Source of the DNA: Asterionellopsis glacialis
Taxonomy: Eukaryota > Bacillariophyta > Plagiogrammaphyceae > Rhaphoneidales > Asterionellopsidaceae
Direction of reading: 5' to 3'
Assembly (NCBI GenBank): GCA_014885115.2
Contig: WKLE02005184.1
Coordinates: 1 to 39,736 of the forward strand
Length of the DNA stretch: 39,736 nucleotides
Made by a program: the position numbers and the translations under genes. The notes beneath the pieces were generated by a model that did not search any database, had not been told where the DNA came from, and was given only the letters and a program-made list of their open reading frames with translations. Positions 19,987 through 28,148 of this stretch are shown here, in pieces (the stretch's first letter is position 1; every line of letters begins with the position of its first letter).

Positions 19987-21600
19987 TTAGACAGGAATGA
20001 CCACAACGCCAAATGGAATGTCAGGCCATGCGTTCGTGTACGAATCCTCGAGTTGGTTATAAAGCTGTGGGTGATTTTCTTTTCCCTCTGCTGGAGCTTC
20101 AGCCATACAGACGACAATTGTATCTACAGCTCCCATAACTGTATTCATCATTGCTAAACTGAAGAGTAGCCCAATTACAAAAGCAGTTACGACAGCAAAT
20201 CCCGTATCGCCACCGTCCATCTGGAGCAAATTCCCTACGACTAAGGCACCCAAAGCAATAGTGATTCCAATCGAAAAGCTCATGATAGAAAGGAGACGAC
20301 TTACAAGGCCATCTGTGATGATTGGACCATATCCTCGTGATCTGAAGAGTTCCATGACGTTCTTCCCAGCATCTAAATATGAATATCCGTAAAGACCAAC
20401 ATAAATGAATGCCCATTTATTGAAGTACCTGACCATTCGCTCAATGAAGTCTAGAATGCATTCAGCACAGAGTCTGACAATGCCATTGACATTTCGGTTG
20501 TGCCTAGCACGTCGAAGAATATCTCTCAAAACCTTCAAAATAGCAACAATCAGACTTCCATAGCAGATTGATCCGAATGAATAAGTAAGAGATCTAGAGA
20601 GAGAGTCCTTGATAGCATTCGAGCAAAAGGAGGAAGCTTCGACAGGGGCAAACCAAAAGGTACCAATCACTCCAGCATTCGTTGCCCGTACGGTATTGTG
20701 AATTACCTGCAATGTCCAGTAGAAGGAAAGAGACAAAAGGAGAACCACCAATGTTCCGATAGCGGAAAGATCCCCTTTGCCGGGTGATGATGAAGAACCA
20801 TAATTGCTACCACTGCTACTATTGTAATGCGTTTCTACTCTCATAAAGTCTGCATTTATAACTCCTGCGTAGGCGTGGTAAAAAATCGAAACCCAGACTA
20901 AGGATGCGAATGACGAGAATAGAGCAACAATCATCATTCCGAGATTAGATTGGATAGCAGTAATCGCGCATCGTAGATTTGCAGCTGCAAAAGGAATTCT
21001 ATTCCATACGGTGCGGGCATAGCAGCCAAGAATAGCAGCAAAGATAAAATTGCCAAAGTAGACAGGGATGCCAATTACTGCAAAGAAATATCCCATGAAC
21101 AAGTTAAAGATAATTCCTGATAACAAAGCAGCCTTGATCAGACCTTCAGGTTGGTTTATCATCCATTTGAATGCCAATAGTGAGAGTGATGGAGCTGCTA
21201 AAATAGGTAGTCCTATAGCAACCAAAAAGTAGAATGCAGAGCTGCTCATTAACATTCTACTGTTGCCTGAAGTGCCTTGATTAGCATCGTTCTTTGCTAC
21301 GGGGAATAATGCCATGAAGGTTACAATCGCGAATTGAAAGGCGAATGCAATCGCAAAGGGTAGATCACGATATTGCTGAGTTTGTGTTTCTCCTCTCGTC
21401 CACTGGGATGTTGATTCTTGGGACACCATGGATGCGGTAGGAACAGTTCCTTGATTATTGAATGATGATTTGTTTTGGTCACCCTGTTGTGCTACTGATG
21501 TTTCTGCTGCAGCCCATTGCACCACTTCTTCGTCTTGAGAAGACACCAAGGGTGCTGTAAGATTCTCCACATTCGGAGGTTCGTATTTCGATGATGACAT
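19987..21600 (-). CDS. Choline-transporter-like membrane protein (SLC44/CTL family)
   Basis: A 537-residue frame with about ten hydrophobic segments after an 80-residue hydrophilic, Gln/Ser-rich N-terminus. The first segment is DLPFAIAFAFQFAIVTFMAL, matching the conserved opening of the family. The second half carries the typical SLC44/PNS1 core: GTFWFAPVEASSFCSNAIKD, SLTYSFGSICYGSLIVAILK, then RMVRYFNKWAFIYVGLYGYS and the small-residue-rich last helices. Such proteins transport choline or related organic cations across the plasma or organelle membranes, although yeast Pns1 has no proven substrate. The large hydrophilic loop between the first two helices found in animal CTLs is short here, as in fungal and protist members. 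It shares a 440-bp divergent interval with the gene at 22041. Confidence 0.88.
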   Translation of the reverse strand: MSSSKYEPPNVENLTAPLVSSQDEEVVQWAAAETSVAQQGDQNKSSFNNQGTVPTASMVSQESTSQWTRGETQTQQYRDLPFAIAFAFQFAIVTFMALFPVAKNDANQGTSGNSRMLMSSSAFYFLVAIGLPILAAPSLSLLAFKWMINQPEGLIKAALLSGIIFNLFMGYFFAVIGIPVYFGNFIFAAILGCYARTVWNRIPFAAANLRCAITAIQSNLGMMIVALFSSFASLVWVSIFYHAYAGVINADFMRVETHYNSSSGSNYGSSSSPGKGDLSAIGTLVVLLLSLSFYWTLQVIHNTVRATNAGVIGTFWFAPVEASSFCSNAIKDSLSRSLTYSFGSICYGSLIVAILKVLRDILRRARHNRNVNGIVRLCAECILDFIERMVRYFNKWAFIYVGLYGYSYLDAGKNVMELFRSRGYGPIITDGLVSRLLSIMSFSIGITIALGALVVGNLLQMDGGDTGFAVVTAFVIGLLFSLAMMNTVMGAVDTIVVCMAEAPAEGKENHPQLYNQLEDSYTNAWPDIPFGVVVIPV

Positions 21601-22040
21601 TGTCGCTGTCGAGTTTTATTCTATTCACTGCAGTGGGTGTGGCGTTGTTGGTGAGGGGTTCGTGTTTTTAGGCCTTGCCTGAGCAGAGTCCAAATCATCA
21701 ACGCGAAATAAGACCGCCCAACGATACCATAGCAGGTGACCTGCATGATAACTCTTTTCCGGGTTTCTAGAGGTCCTAGTCTAAATAAATAGGAGTAGTC
21801 AATATCTGATATCTGGGGCATCGAGACCCAGATCAAGACCCAAAACCATCTGTGCGTCGGATGGAGTCGGAATCAGACACACGATCTTCCCCTGTGGACA
21901 AAAAAACGTTTTTTCGTCTGTTGATCTGCAATCTCGAAATCTGTGTAAATCACTTTTCAGTACACAATTATTATTATTCTTTTTCTCGGGACCTCCCTTC
22001 CAACACCACGAACTATAATATAAGCGCAGTCGCTTACGAC
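21601..22040. other. Divergent promoter interval, SLC44-like / unknown gene
   Basis: About 440 bp. The plus-strand frame is open here from an ATG at 21852, so an N-terminally extended form of the next gene is possible. TATA-like AACTATAATATAAGC lies at 22010-22024. There is only weak GTAC content. Confidence 0.5.
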
Positions 22041-22814
22041 ATGTTCGTTGGTAGACAAAGGGTGCTGCGACGGCTGCTAGAACAAGGCCATCCATTCACA
22101 TTTTACGGCTATACTAAAAGATGTATGACAAATGAAACCAATAGACCTCTCGAGACAATCAAAAGTGCAACTTCTGCACTTGAAATTTTTTCAGCCAGGC
22201 TCAAAGATCTCCAACAAACGCTTGAAAAGGATATTGTCCTTCCTTCGGGACAGACAGTGACATTGAAAGATATTGTCATACATAGTCGTGATGCTGAAGT
22301 ATCTGCATTTCACAGGTCTGCTGCCAAGGATGCACGATCGATGGTCCTCCCCACTGCTGAATCAATTGAGTCGGAACTGAAGTCATTAGCAAAAGATTAT
22401 TTAAGTGAGGTCATTCCTAAGATGAGAAAGGCTGCGATAATATGTAAAGACACTCCCTGTGGTGGTGCATCGTGGGAAGTAAATTTTGATACAGATGAAA
22501 CCCAAATTCGTGTAGAAGGGAAAGATACGCCTTGTGGTCGTCTCCAAATGGCATCTGATTTATTTGTAAAAACTACCTTTGACACAAAAGAGCATGTTAC
22601 TCTTGGTTCCCGTGCAGCTATCATTATGCGGGTAGCAATGGATTTGAATGCGCCACTGTCTGATATTCGGAAAACTGACGGCGAAAGGAGGAATAAAATG
22701 TATGATGCCTTTGCGAAGGATAAAGTCGAAACACCGTGGTTACGGAGTGACGAAGAATACAAAAATTTCCTCCGATATAAGAAAAAGGCAACGGAAAGTG
22801 TGGGGGGTGAGTAG
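22041..22814 (+). CDS. Unknown protein with Arg-rich N-terminus and duplicated KDTPCG motif
   Basis: 257 residues from the ATG at 22041; the frame is open from another ATG at 21852, which would add 63 residues. I prefer the internal start because the following residues (MFVGRQRVLRRLLEQGHPF) look like an amphipathic mitochondrial presequence, while the upstream part looks non-coding. The protein has helical Lys/Glu-rich segments and two short similar blocks, ICKDTPCGGASWEV and VEGKDTPCGRLQMA, about 30 residues apart, each with a lone Cys. The C-terminal third (MDLNAPLSDIRKTDGERRNK and following) is charged. There is no transmembrane segment. I do not recognise a domain; it may be a stramenopile-specific or mitochondrial protein. 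Confidence 0.65.
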   Translation: MFVGRQRVLRRLLEQGHPFTFYGYTKRCMTNETNRPLETIKSATSALEIFSARLKDLQQTLEKDIVLPSGQTVTLKDIVIHSRDAEVSAFHRSAAKDARSMVLPTAESIESELKSLAKDYLSEVIPKMRKAAIICKDTPCGGASWEVNFDTDETQIRVEGKDTPCGRLQMASDLFVKTTFDTKEHVTLGSRAAIIMRVAMDLNAPLSDIRKTDGERRNKMYDAFAKDKVETPWLRSDEEYKNFLRYKKKATESVGGE

Positions 22815-23011
22815 TGCAATAGAATTATATGTGAGAAAGATCGGGAAACTATCTGCATTGGCGAATGGAGGATAGGTTGCTTCTTTACAGAAAGTTTGAA
22901 GTAACTAATGCTGGCAACGGACTAAATCCCAGGGATTGTAGTAGAGAAAAGGACAATTTTGATCAAAATACGTCTTCCAAATGCACCTGATTTTAAGCCT
23001 ATTAATACTGC

Positions 23012-24633
23012 TTATGTTTCTCCTCTCTCAATATTTGGTTCGAGATTATAGCTTTGGTAGGTTTGGCATCCAGCTTTTTCACTTCGTTCCGCGCAGAATG
23101 GGATTAATTCTTCCCTGTTTTTCGATTCTTCAGTTTTCTTTCGAAAAGTTTTGATTGTAATATAAATGCAAGCTATCACTAATGCCGCAATCGCCACGTT
23201 TGATAGTCGGAACTTACTACGCATTGCCTTATTGAATGAATCAATATTTACTCTTCTTTCTCTTCGACTACCAAATAACATGTGAGGAGTGGTGGGGCAA
23301 CCACGACTAGATGCGCGGATTGCAACGTCTACATTCTCTGCAAAAATACCATCTATTCCAGCATCGCAGAATAAAGCAACCATTTCTAACTCTGCGTCAG
23401 TAAAGGGATTTAGCAGAAATTTTGTTTCAGCCCTTTCAGTCCATGCAAAGACTGCCAGGTCTCTTTTATGAGCTTCTTCTACAAGTTCGGATCCCTCCTG
23501 TGCGGTCGAGGAACCATCAGGCGAAGTTAAGTTGTTCCATAGACATGCCTTGTCAAAATTCAAGCCATCAATATATTTTTCTACTGTTGACCAAGACCTA
23601 AATGAGTGGCATCGATGCTGGCTCAGAAGCAGAACTGTTGGAGGAAGCATTGAAGTGTTACTGCTTCCCAATAATCCACCTTGTTGCAAACTTTTGAATT
23701 TGTTATGAAGGTATTTCAATGGCTTACGTTCAAAACAATGTATAGCCAAAGGAGGTGGCAACGGAGTTACACTTTTATCAAATGATAGTGGATGTGAATT
23801 GACATTTCCAGGTGGACAATTATTCGAAGGAAAGAACATATTGTGCAGATGGTCTGGAAGATTTAGAATTTCGTCTATAAACAAATCTTCAACACGGATA
23901 CCCGTTTGCTCCAGTATCCATTTTGGCTTTTTCAGTTCTGCCCACATCCCACCTCTAACCGTATGAAAAGGTTCCTTAAAGTCAATTTTTGCTTGTTTTT
24001 TCCATTCATATAGGAGATAAGCAATATCTTCTAAACTTGGTACACCAAAAAGCCAATCATAACGTGCAGAACGTATTCCACCTTCGATGCGTTGTCTGAC
24101 TTTAAGCTGTCTGACTTCATCCAATGTGAAATCGAAAGAGAAATAAGCAGTTTTGGGTACCTAATGTCAAAATGAAACAAATAACAATGATTAGCGTTTG
24201 TGTTTGTGTTGCTGAAAGCTGGAAACTATTGTTTCTGGGTTTTTCGTTTGTTCTTTGGCGGGTCCTTAGCATGAAATGTCGTACAGGCACTTACACCATT
24301 TATAATCAGTGTCCTTGATCGATTTGGGAATAATGCAACGATATTTGTTGTTGTGCTAAGGTCAACATCATGGTGAGCAATGAGTCTCCCATCCTGAGTG
24401 GGAACGAAATCGGGTTCGACATAATTTGCACCAAGATCAAATGCGAGTTGGTAGGATTCTAGGGTATGTTCAGGAATCGAAAAGGCTGCTCCACGATGAC
24501 CCATTACAAGCGGTTGGGAAAAGGCGCCTCTCCTCGATGGAGCTATTGAGTAGCACTTGTGTTGAGCTTTTAGTGCCATTGTTGGATCGGCCTTGTGCTT
24601 GTTTTGATAAGGTTGTGGCAGCATCGAGATCAT
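23012..24633 (-). CDS. Glycerophosphodiester phosphodiesterase with C-terminal membrane anchor (one intron)
   Basis: Exon 1 is 24633-24295 (113 codons) and exon 2 is 24160-23012. The 134-bp intron has donor AATGGT|GTAAGT and acceptor GACATTAG|GTACCC in phase 0, giving about 495 residues. The GDPD barrel signature is clear: MGHRGAAFSIPEHT with catalytic HRG at 46-48, then YVEPDFVPTQDG and LIAHHD (metal-binding Glu73, Asp75 and His/Asp at 87-89). Across the splice junction the reading is TLIING-VPKTAYFSFDFTL, as expected for the family. Late barrel motifs include DLAVFAWTERAE and ALFCDAGIDGIFAENVDVAI. The enzyme hydrolyses glycerophosphodiesters to glycerol-3-phosphate and an alcohol, often for phosphate scavenging. 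After the barrel, LSNVAIAALVIACIYITIKT is one transmembrane helix with a charged tail of about 45 residues, suggesting a tail-anchored or type I topology. Confidence 0.88.
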
Positions 24634-24726
24634 ACAGAAAGAGGATCGGAGGTTACATCATGATCTTCTGTCAAAAAGATTGTGGCGTCAAACTGTTTAA
24701 AAGTCCAGGGTTAGATACTTAGCCCT

Positions 24727-24816
24727 GTATGTACAGGTACATGCGGTAAATGTAGCTCTACCTTTACGTAGAATCTACATGGCAAATAACCAGTATTATA
24801 CCTGTACCTGTACCAG
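24727..24816. promoter_or_regulatory. GTAC-rich cluster upstream of GDPD
   Basis: TGTATGTACAGGTACATGCG at the left and ATACCTGTACCTGTACCAG at the right form an imperfect inverted arrangement about 95-185 bp upstream of the GDPD start. Role unproven. Confidence 0.4.
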
Positions 24817-24874
24817 AGGGGGAGTCCGTTAACGATCATGCGTAGTAGGCCCCCTATTACCGGTGCTGTAGCAT

Positions 24875-24889
24875 CACTCCCTAGCAATC
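24875..24889 (+). repeat. Candidate left terminal inverted repeat of a decayed element
   Basis: CACTCCCTAGCAATC. Its reverse complement with one mismatch (GATTGTTAGGGAGTG) lies at 27748-27762. The pair encloses the RecQ-like pseudogene, 2888 bp in all. TAGCAT borders the left copy and occurs three bases beyond the right copy, a possible but imperfect target duplication. Confidence 0.4.
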
Positions 24890-24906
24890 GTAGAATAAGA
24901 TTCCAT

Positions 24907-25030
24907 GAATCTAAGATTCCATCCAAACGGTAAACGTTAAATTCTTCAGTACACGAGGTAAGCATTAGTCATCTCTTAATATAAGAATCTAAAAGATTCC
25001 ACTCAAACGGTAAACGTTAAATTCTTCAGT
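24907..25030. repeat. Direct repeat pair of 44-46 bp
   Basis: Copies at 24907-24950 and 24985-25030 share a GAATCTAAGATTCC-type start and an identical core CAAACGGTAAACGTTAAATT followed by CTTCAGT. The spacing between cores is 80 bp. They lie just inside the candidate left terminal repeat, where subterminal repeats of DNA transposons are often found. Confidence 0.85.
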
Positions 25031-25452
25031 TCACTCTAGGTACGACTCTTAAGGTCGTATTGACCGCCTGAGCACTCCCTTGCGTGCCTCCTCCCAAATT
25101 TTCCCTTTTTTTTGTTCTTCACACAAATTTCTAGATTTTTTAATTTTAACAAATTTTTGTTTTACCTCCCAAACCCCTCGGAAGGAGCCTCAAATGTTTA
25201 CCTTCTGTGTTGAAAGCAGATTAGGAACGTCAGAATATGTTACATATTAGTTCATTTATCAACTGAAATTGTAGCAGAGGGGATTGGAATATTGAAATAT
25301 CGTGTGATTTTCATAAAAAATCGCTAAATTTTGCTAAATATCGATTTTTTACCAAAAATTACATACCAGGACACTACTACCAGCCTCTCCTACGATTTCA
25401 GATAAAAAAATATTAGTTTATGACCCCTACTAAAAGGTTTGACCATTACTTG

Positions 25453-27420
25453 TTACTCAGATTCCTCATCTGAAAAATCAGAATAGTTGGCGATGTCATC
25501 ATTGTGGTCCATCAAATCTAATTTCCTCACTCGGTCTGTAAGCCACATCACGGAATTTGACTCTGTAATTTCATTGCTTGCCAACCATCTTTTATCTGAC
25601 TCTACACTAATGTCAGATTCCGTTTCCTCTTCTTTCTAAGTAAAAAATTATCAGAATTTTCATAAGTAGACTCAGCACTGCCGGCGACAGATTCTCTCAT
25701 AGTAATGCCTGATATTCAAAAATTTGGAGACAAAGAACTCTTCTGTGCACTTTTTTCACAGTTAGTACATATTTTTTGATTCTACACAAGGTACAATAGT
25801 AATTTTTTTCAACAAAGCCACGGTCCGTCAACCACACCTAATATTTGCTCTGAAAAAGAATCTTTTGCAACTCCCTCCAGTCCATCCTTTTTTCATCACC
25901 ACCAGCATCATTTCTTCATCACCACCTGCACCACCACCATGTTACCACCACAACTACCCATAGTCACTCCTCTCACCCAACCATTTGATACCCTGATGAC
26001 CGCATTGTTGTCATGCTCCAATTGCACTGCATCATCAACAAGTGACATGCCTGGTGGCTCTTCTTCTTTTCTTTCGTGGTTTTCAGAAAATATTTTTCAC
26101 TCTACAACTTATCTCTACCAGCTTTTGTGCAATTACAAACAAAATGTTTCCACCCATGGTGATCTCCTCCTTAGTGGTAAAGCCACCTTATACTGGGTGT
26201 TTTTTTGTTAATTTTGATGCAGAGAGCAATGGGTACAATACATTCCACAAGCCTGTGAGGTTCCACAGGTATAAGTTGGCCTTTCAAATGAAGTCCCAAC
26301 ATTTTTTGTGCAATGACTCAGTTAACCATAGAAAAGATTGAATCAAATTCATTTGAGTCACATACAGGACACTTCAAAACTTGTGGAGGTAGAGCACTAC
26401 ATAGAGAATTGTCATCCAAACAGAATATTGCTTCTAATTGATTGTGAACACATTCATTATTGAGACAAGAATCTTAACAATGGTCATAAGATCTCCAACA
26501 TTAAGTTGGATGTTGGGGTCTTTTGATATATCCAGTTGAAAGAGATTCTTCATAGCATTGGCAGTATAAGTAGCAAAAGCTACTTATATCAAATGTGAGG
26601 AAGTAGCAGTAATCACCACCAGCTTTTTGGTCATCAGAAACTCTTGCTGCTCTACCCATTTTTTTGGAACAGATCAAAATATTTGCAGGAAGATCTGTAC
26701 AAAACACCCAGTCCATGGTGCTGCAATCGATACCTGCATTTGTGCACCCAGAAGTAAATATACCAACAACTGGATAAAAATCTTATTGCCCAGTTGTCCA
26801 ACAATCTGTTTGGCAAGATGGAATTTTTGAAATGAATCCATGTCACCATGGATTAATACTATTGAATCACTTGTTACCTTCATGTCAATAGAGGGCTGAA
26901 GCTTAATAGCCTTGGCCTGTGTATTGGTATAAATGATTATCTTTTGAAAGGTGGTATCATCCAGGGTATCATTTGTGGAAAGATGCTTGATCAGTTGCTA
27001 TCTGTAAGAAGTTAGAATCAATGGTGGTGAGATACTAAGTTTGATTGTTATTTCCCTTTAGGCCATGTCAGTTGGGCAGCCCCATAGAAGGGGGGGTATC
27101 AAATTTTATTCTGAGCATCACCTCTAGTACAGGCAGTCACAATTTGGTCATGGAAGCAGTCCTGGCTACAAATGGACAGTGCTTTGTGGGTTCATTGGCA
27201 GGAAAGAAATATTTGAATAAAGATGTCTTGAGTTTAGGAAACTCCTGGTGAAAACCAAGACCTTGGTGTAAAAACAGATGGGCTTCATGGATGGTCACCA
27301 GGCACAAAAGATAGCACCAATGAGTCCAAAATCTTGATGAATGATATCATGCACTTCAGAATGTAGAGTATGCTGTTAATTGCAAGGATAGGGAGAACAA
27401 TGGAAGGGGGACGAATTGGT
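25453..27420 (-). pseudogene. Decayed RecQ-like DNA helicase, possibly from a mobile element
   Basis: Conserved helicase motifs appear in order on the minus strand but in shifting frames with stops. Near 27300-27200 is VTIHEAHLFLHQGLGFHQEF with PKLKTSLFKYFF, matching the DEAH box and following region (first Asp replaced). Then comes FVARTAS (motif III). Near 26960-26830 are FQKIIIYTNTQAKAIKLQ and VLIHGDMDSFQKFHLAKQI (motif IV). At 26770-26640 is FTSGCTNAGIDCSTMDWVF, then CTDLPANIL and MGRAARVSDD (motifs V and VI). A cysteine-bearing stretch, CVHNQLE to LKCPVCDSNEFD, lies near 26455-26360. Downstream, the minus-strand frame at 25635-25453 gives an acidic C-terminus (WLTDRVRKLDLMDHNDDIAN, ending DFSDEESE and TAA), preceded by a one-base frame change. 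At least four breaks make it non-functional. Motif I was not found. Confidence 0.7.
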
Positions 27421-28148
27421 GAAGCGTGCATTGTTGGTCAAACCAGTAAAGGACGAAGGTCGCAATTGTGCTGATGGTATGGAAGACATGACAAAGGTAA
27501 GAGTGGCATTGTCAGAGGTAATTGTTCTGTAGTGGGTGTGGTGTGGCTGCTGTTGGAAAATACGTTTAATTGTGTGTAGTTATTTAGTAGCGTGTGGTGT
27601 TGGAGGGATCTGTCTGGAGAGGGGGGTCGCGCGGTCTCAGTTCAGTCAGGAAAGACTCACCTTTTCCGGGAGTTGACTAGAGCGTGATTTTCACGCTATG
27701 TAATGGGCCGTTGAGAATCACTTATCATATATGTTGTACCCAGGTATGATTGTTAGGGAGTGCGTTAGCATAGCACTGGGTCAATTGCACGTCCACGGTT
27801 CCGGTACTCTACGCATTGCAAGGTAGTAGGCCTACCGTATATCAGGTAGACTAGCTAGCGAAGCAAGATATCACCTTCCAAGACAACCCACGAAGCCACC
27901 AGAATAGTCTACGATCTACGAGATGCACCGGCCCTGTTCTTACGACAACAACATTCTCAAGGCAACCATCAGGACTTTGCACTGGTAATTATCATTGCAG
28001 AATATCAATTAGTTTGAAGGCTAATCAAATGCATTTTTTTTTTAAGTTTGCATCTCTAGCATTTGAAAAGCACCGCAAACATATCAAAAGAACGACCCAA
28101 TTTTGAAATCACAAAAACGAATCGAAATAACATAAAAAAAGATAAACA
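27421..28148. other. Upstream region of the SBF2-like gene
   Basis: About 730 bp without a gene. It holds a short perfect hairpin (AGCGTGA-TTT-TCACGCT, near 27680-27696), the candidate right terminal repeat at 27748-27762, a loose GTAC/GTAGGCCTAC cluster (27733-27850) and probably the promoter of the gene at 28149. Confidence 0.55.
27748..27762 (-). repeat. Candidate right terminal inverted repeat of a decayed element
   Basis: GATTGTTAGGGAGTG, inverted relative to CACTCCCTAGCAATC at 24875-24889 with one mismatch. See that entry for the enclosed element. Confidence 0.4.

Larger units (their letters stand above)
24634..25452. other. Upstream region of the GDPD gene with repeats
   Basis: This holds the GDPD promoter, a GTAC cluster (24727-24816), a candidate terminal inverted repeat (24875-24889) and a 44-46-bp direct repeat pair. 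From about 25070 to 25450 it is A/T-rich and I see no gene. Confidence 0.6.

Noticed and set aside
21852..22040. N-terminal extension of the unknown protein
   Set aside because: Open frame, but the composition looks like UTR and the internal Met starts a plausible presequence; kept only as an alternative.
25635..25640. Splice acceptor before the acidic minus-strand exon
   Set aside because: TTACTTAG looks like an acceptor, but a coherent frame continues upstream with a one-base shift, so a frameshift in dead DNA is the simpler explanation.
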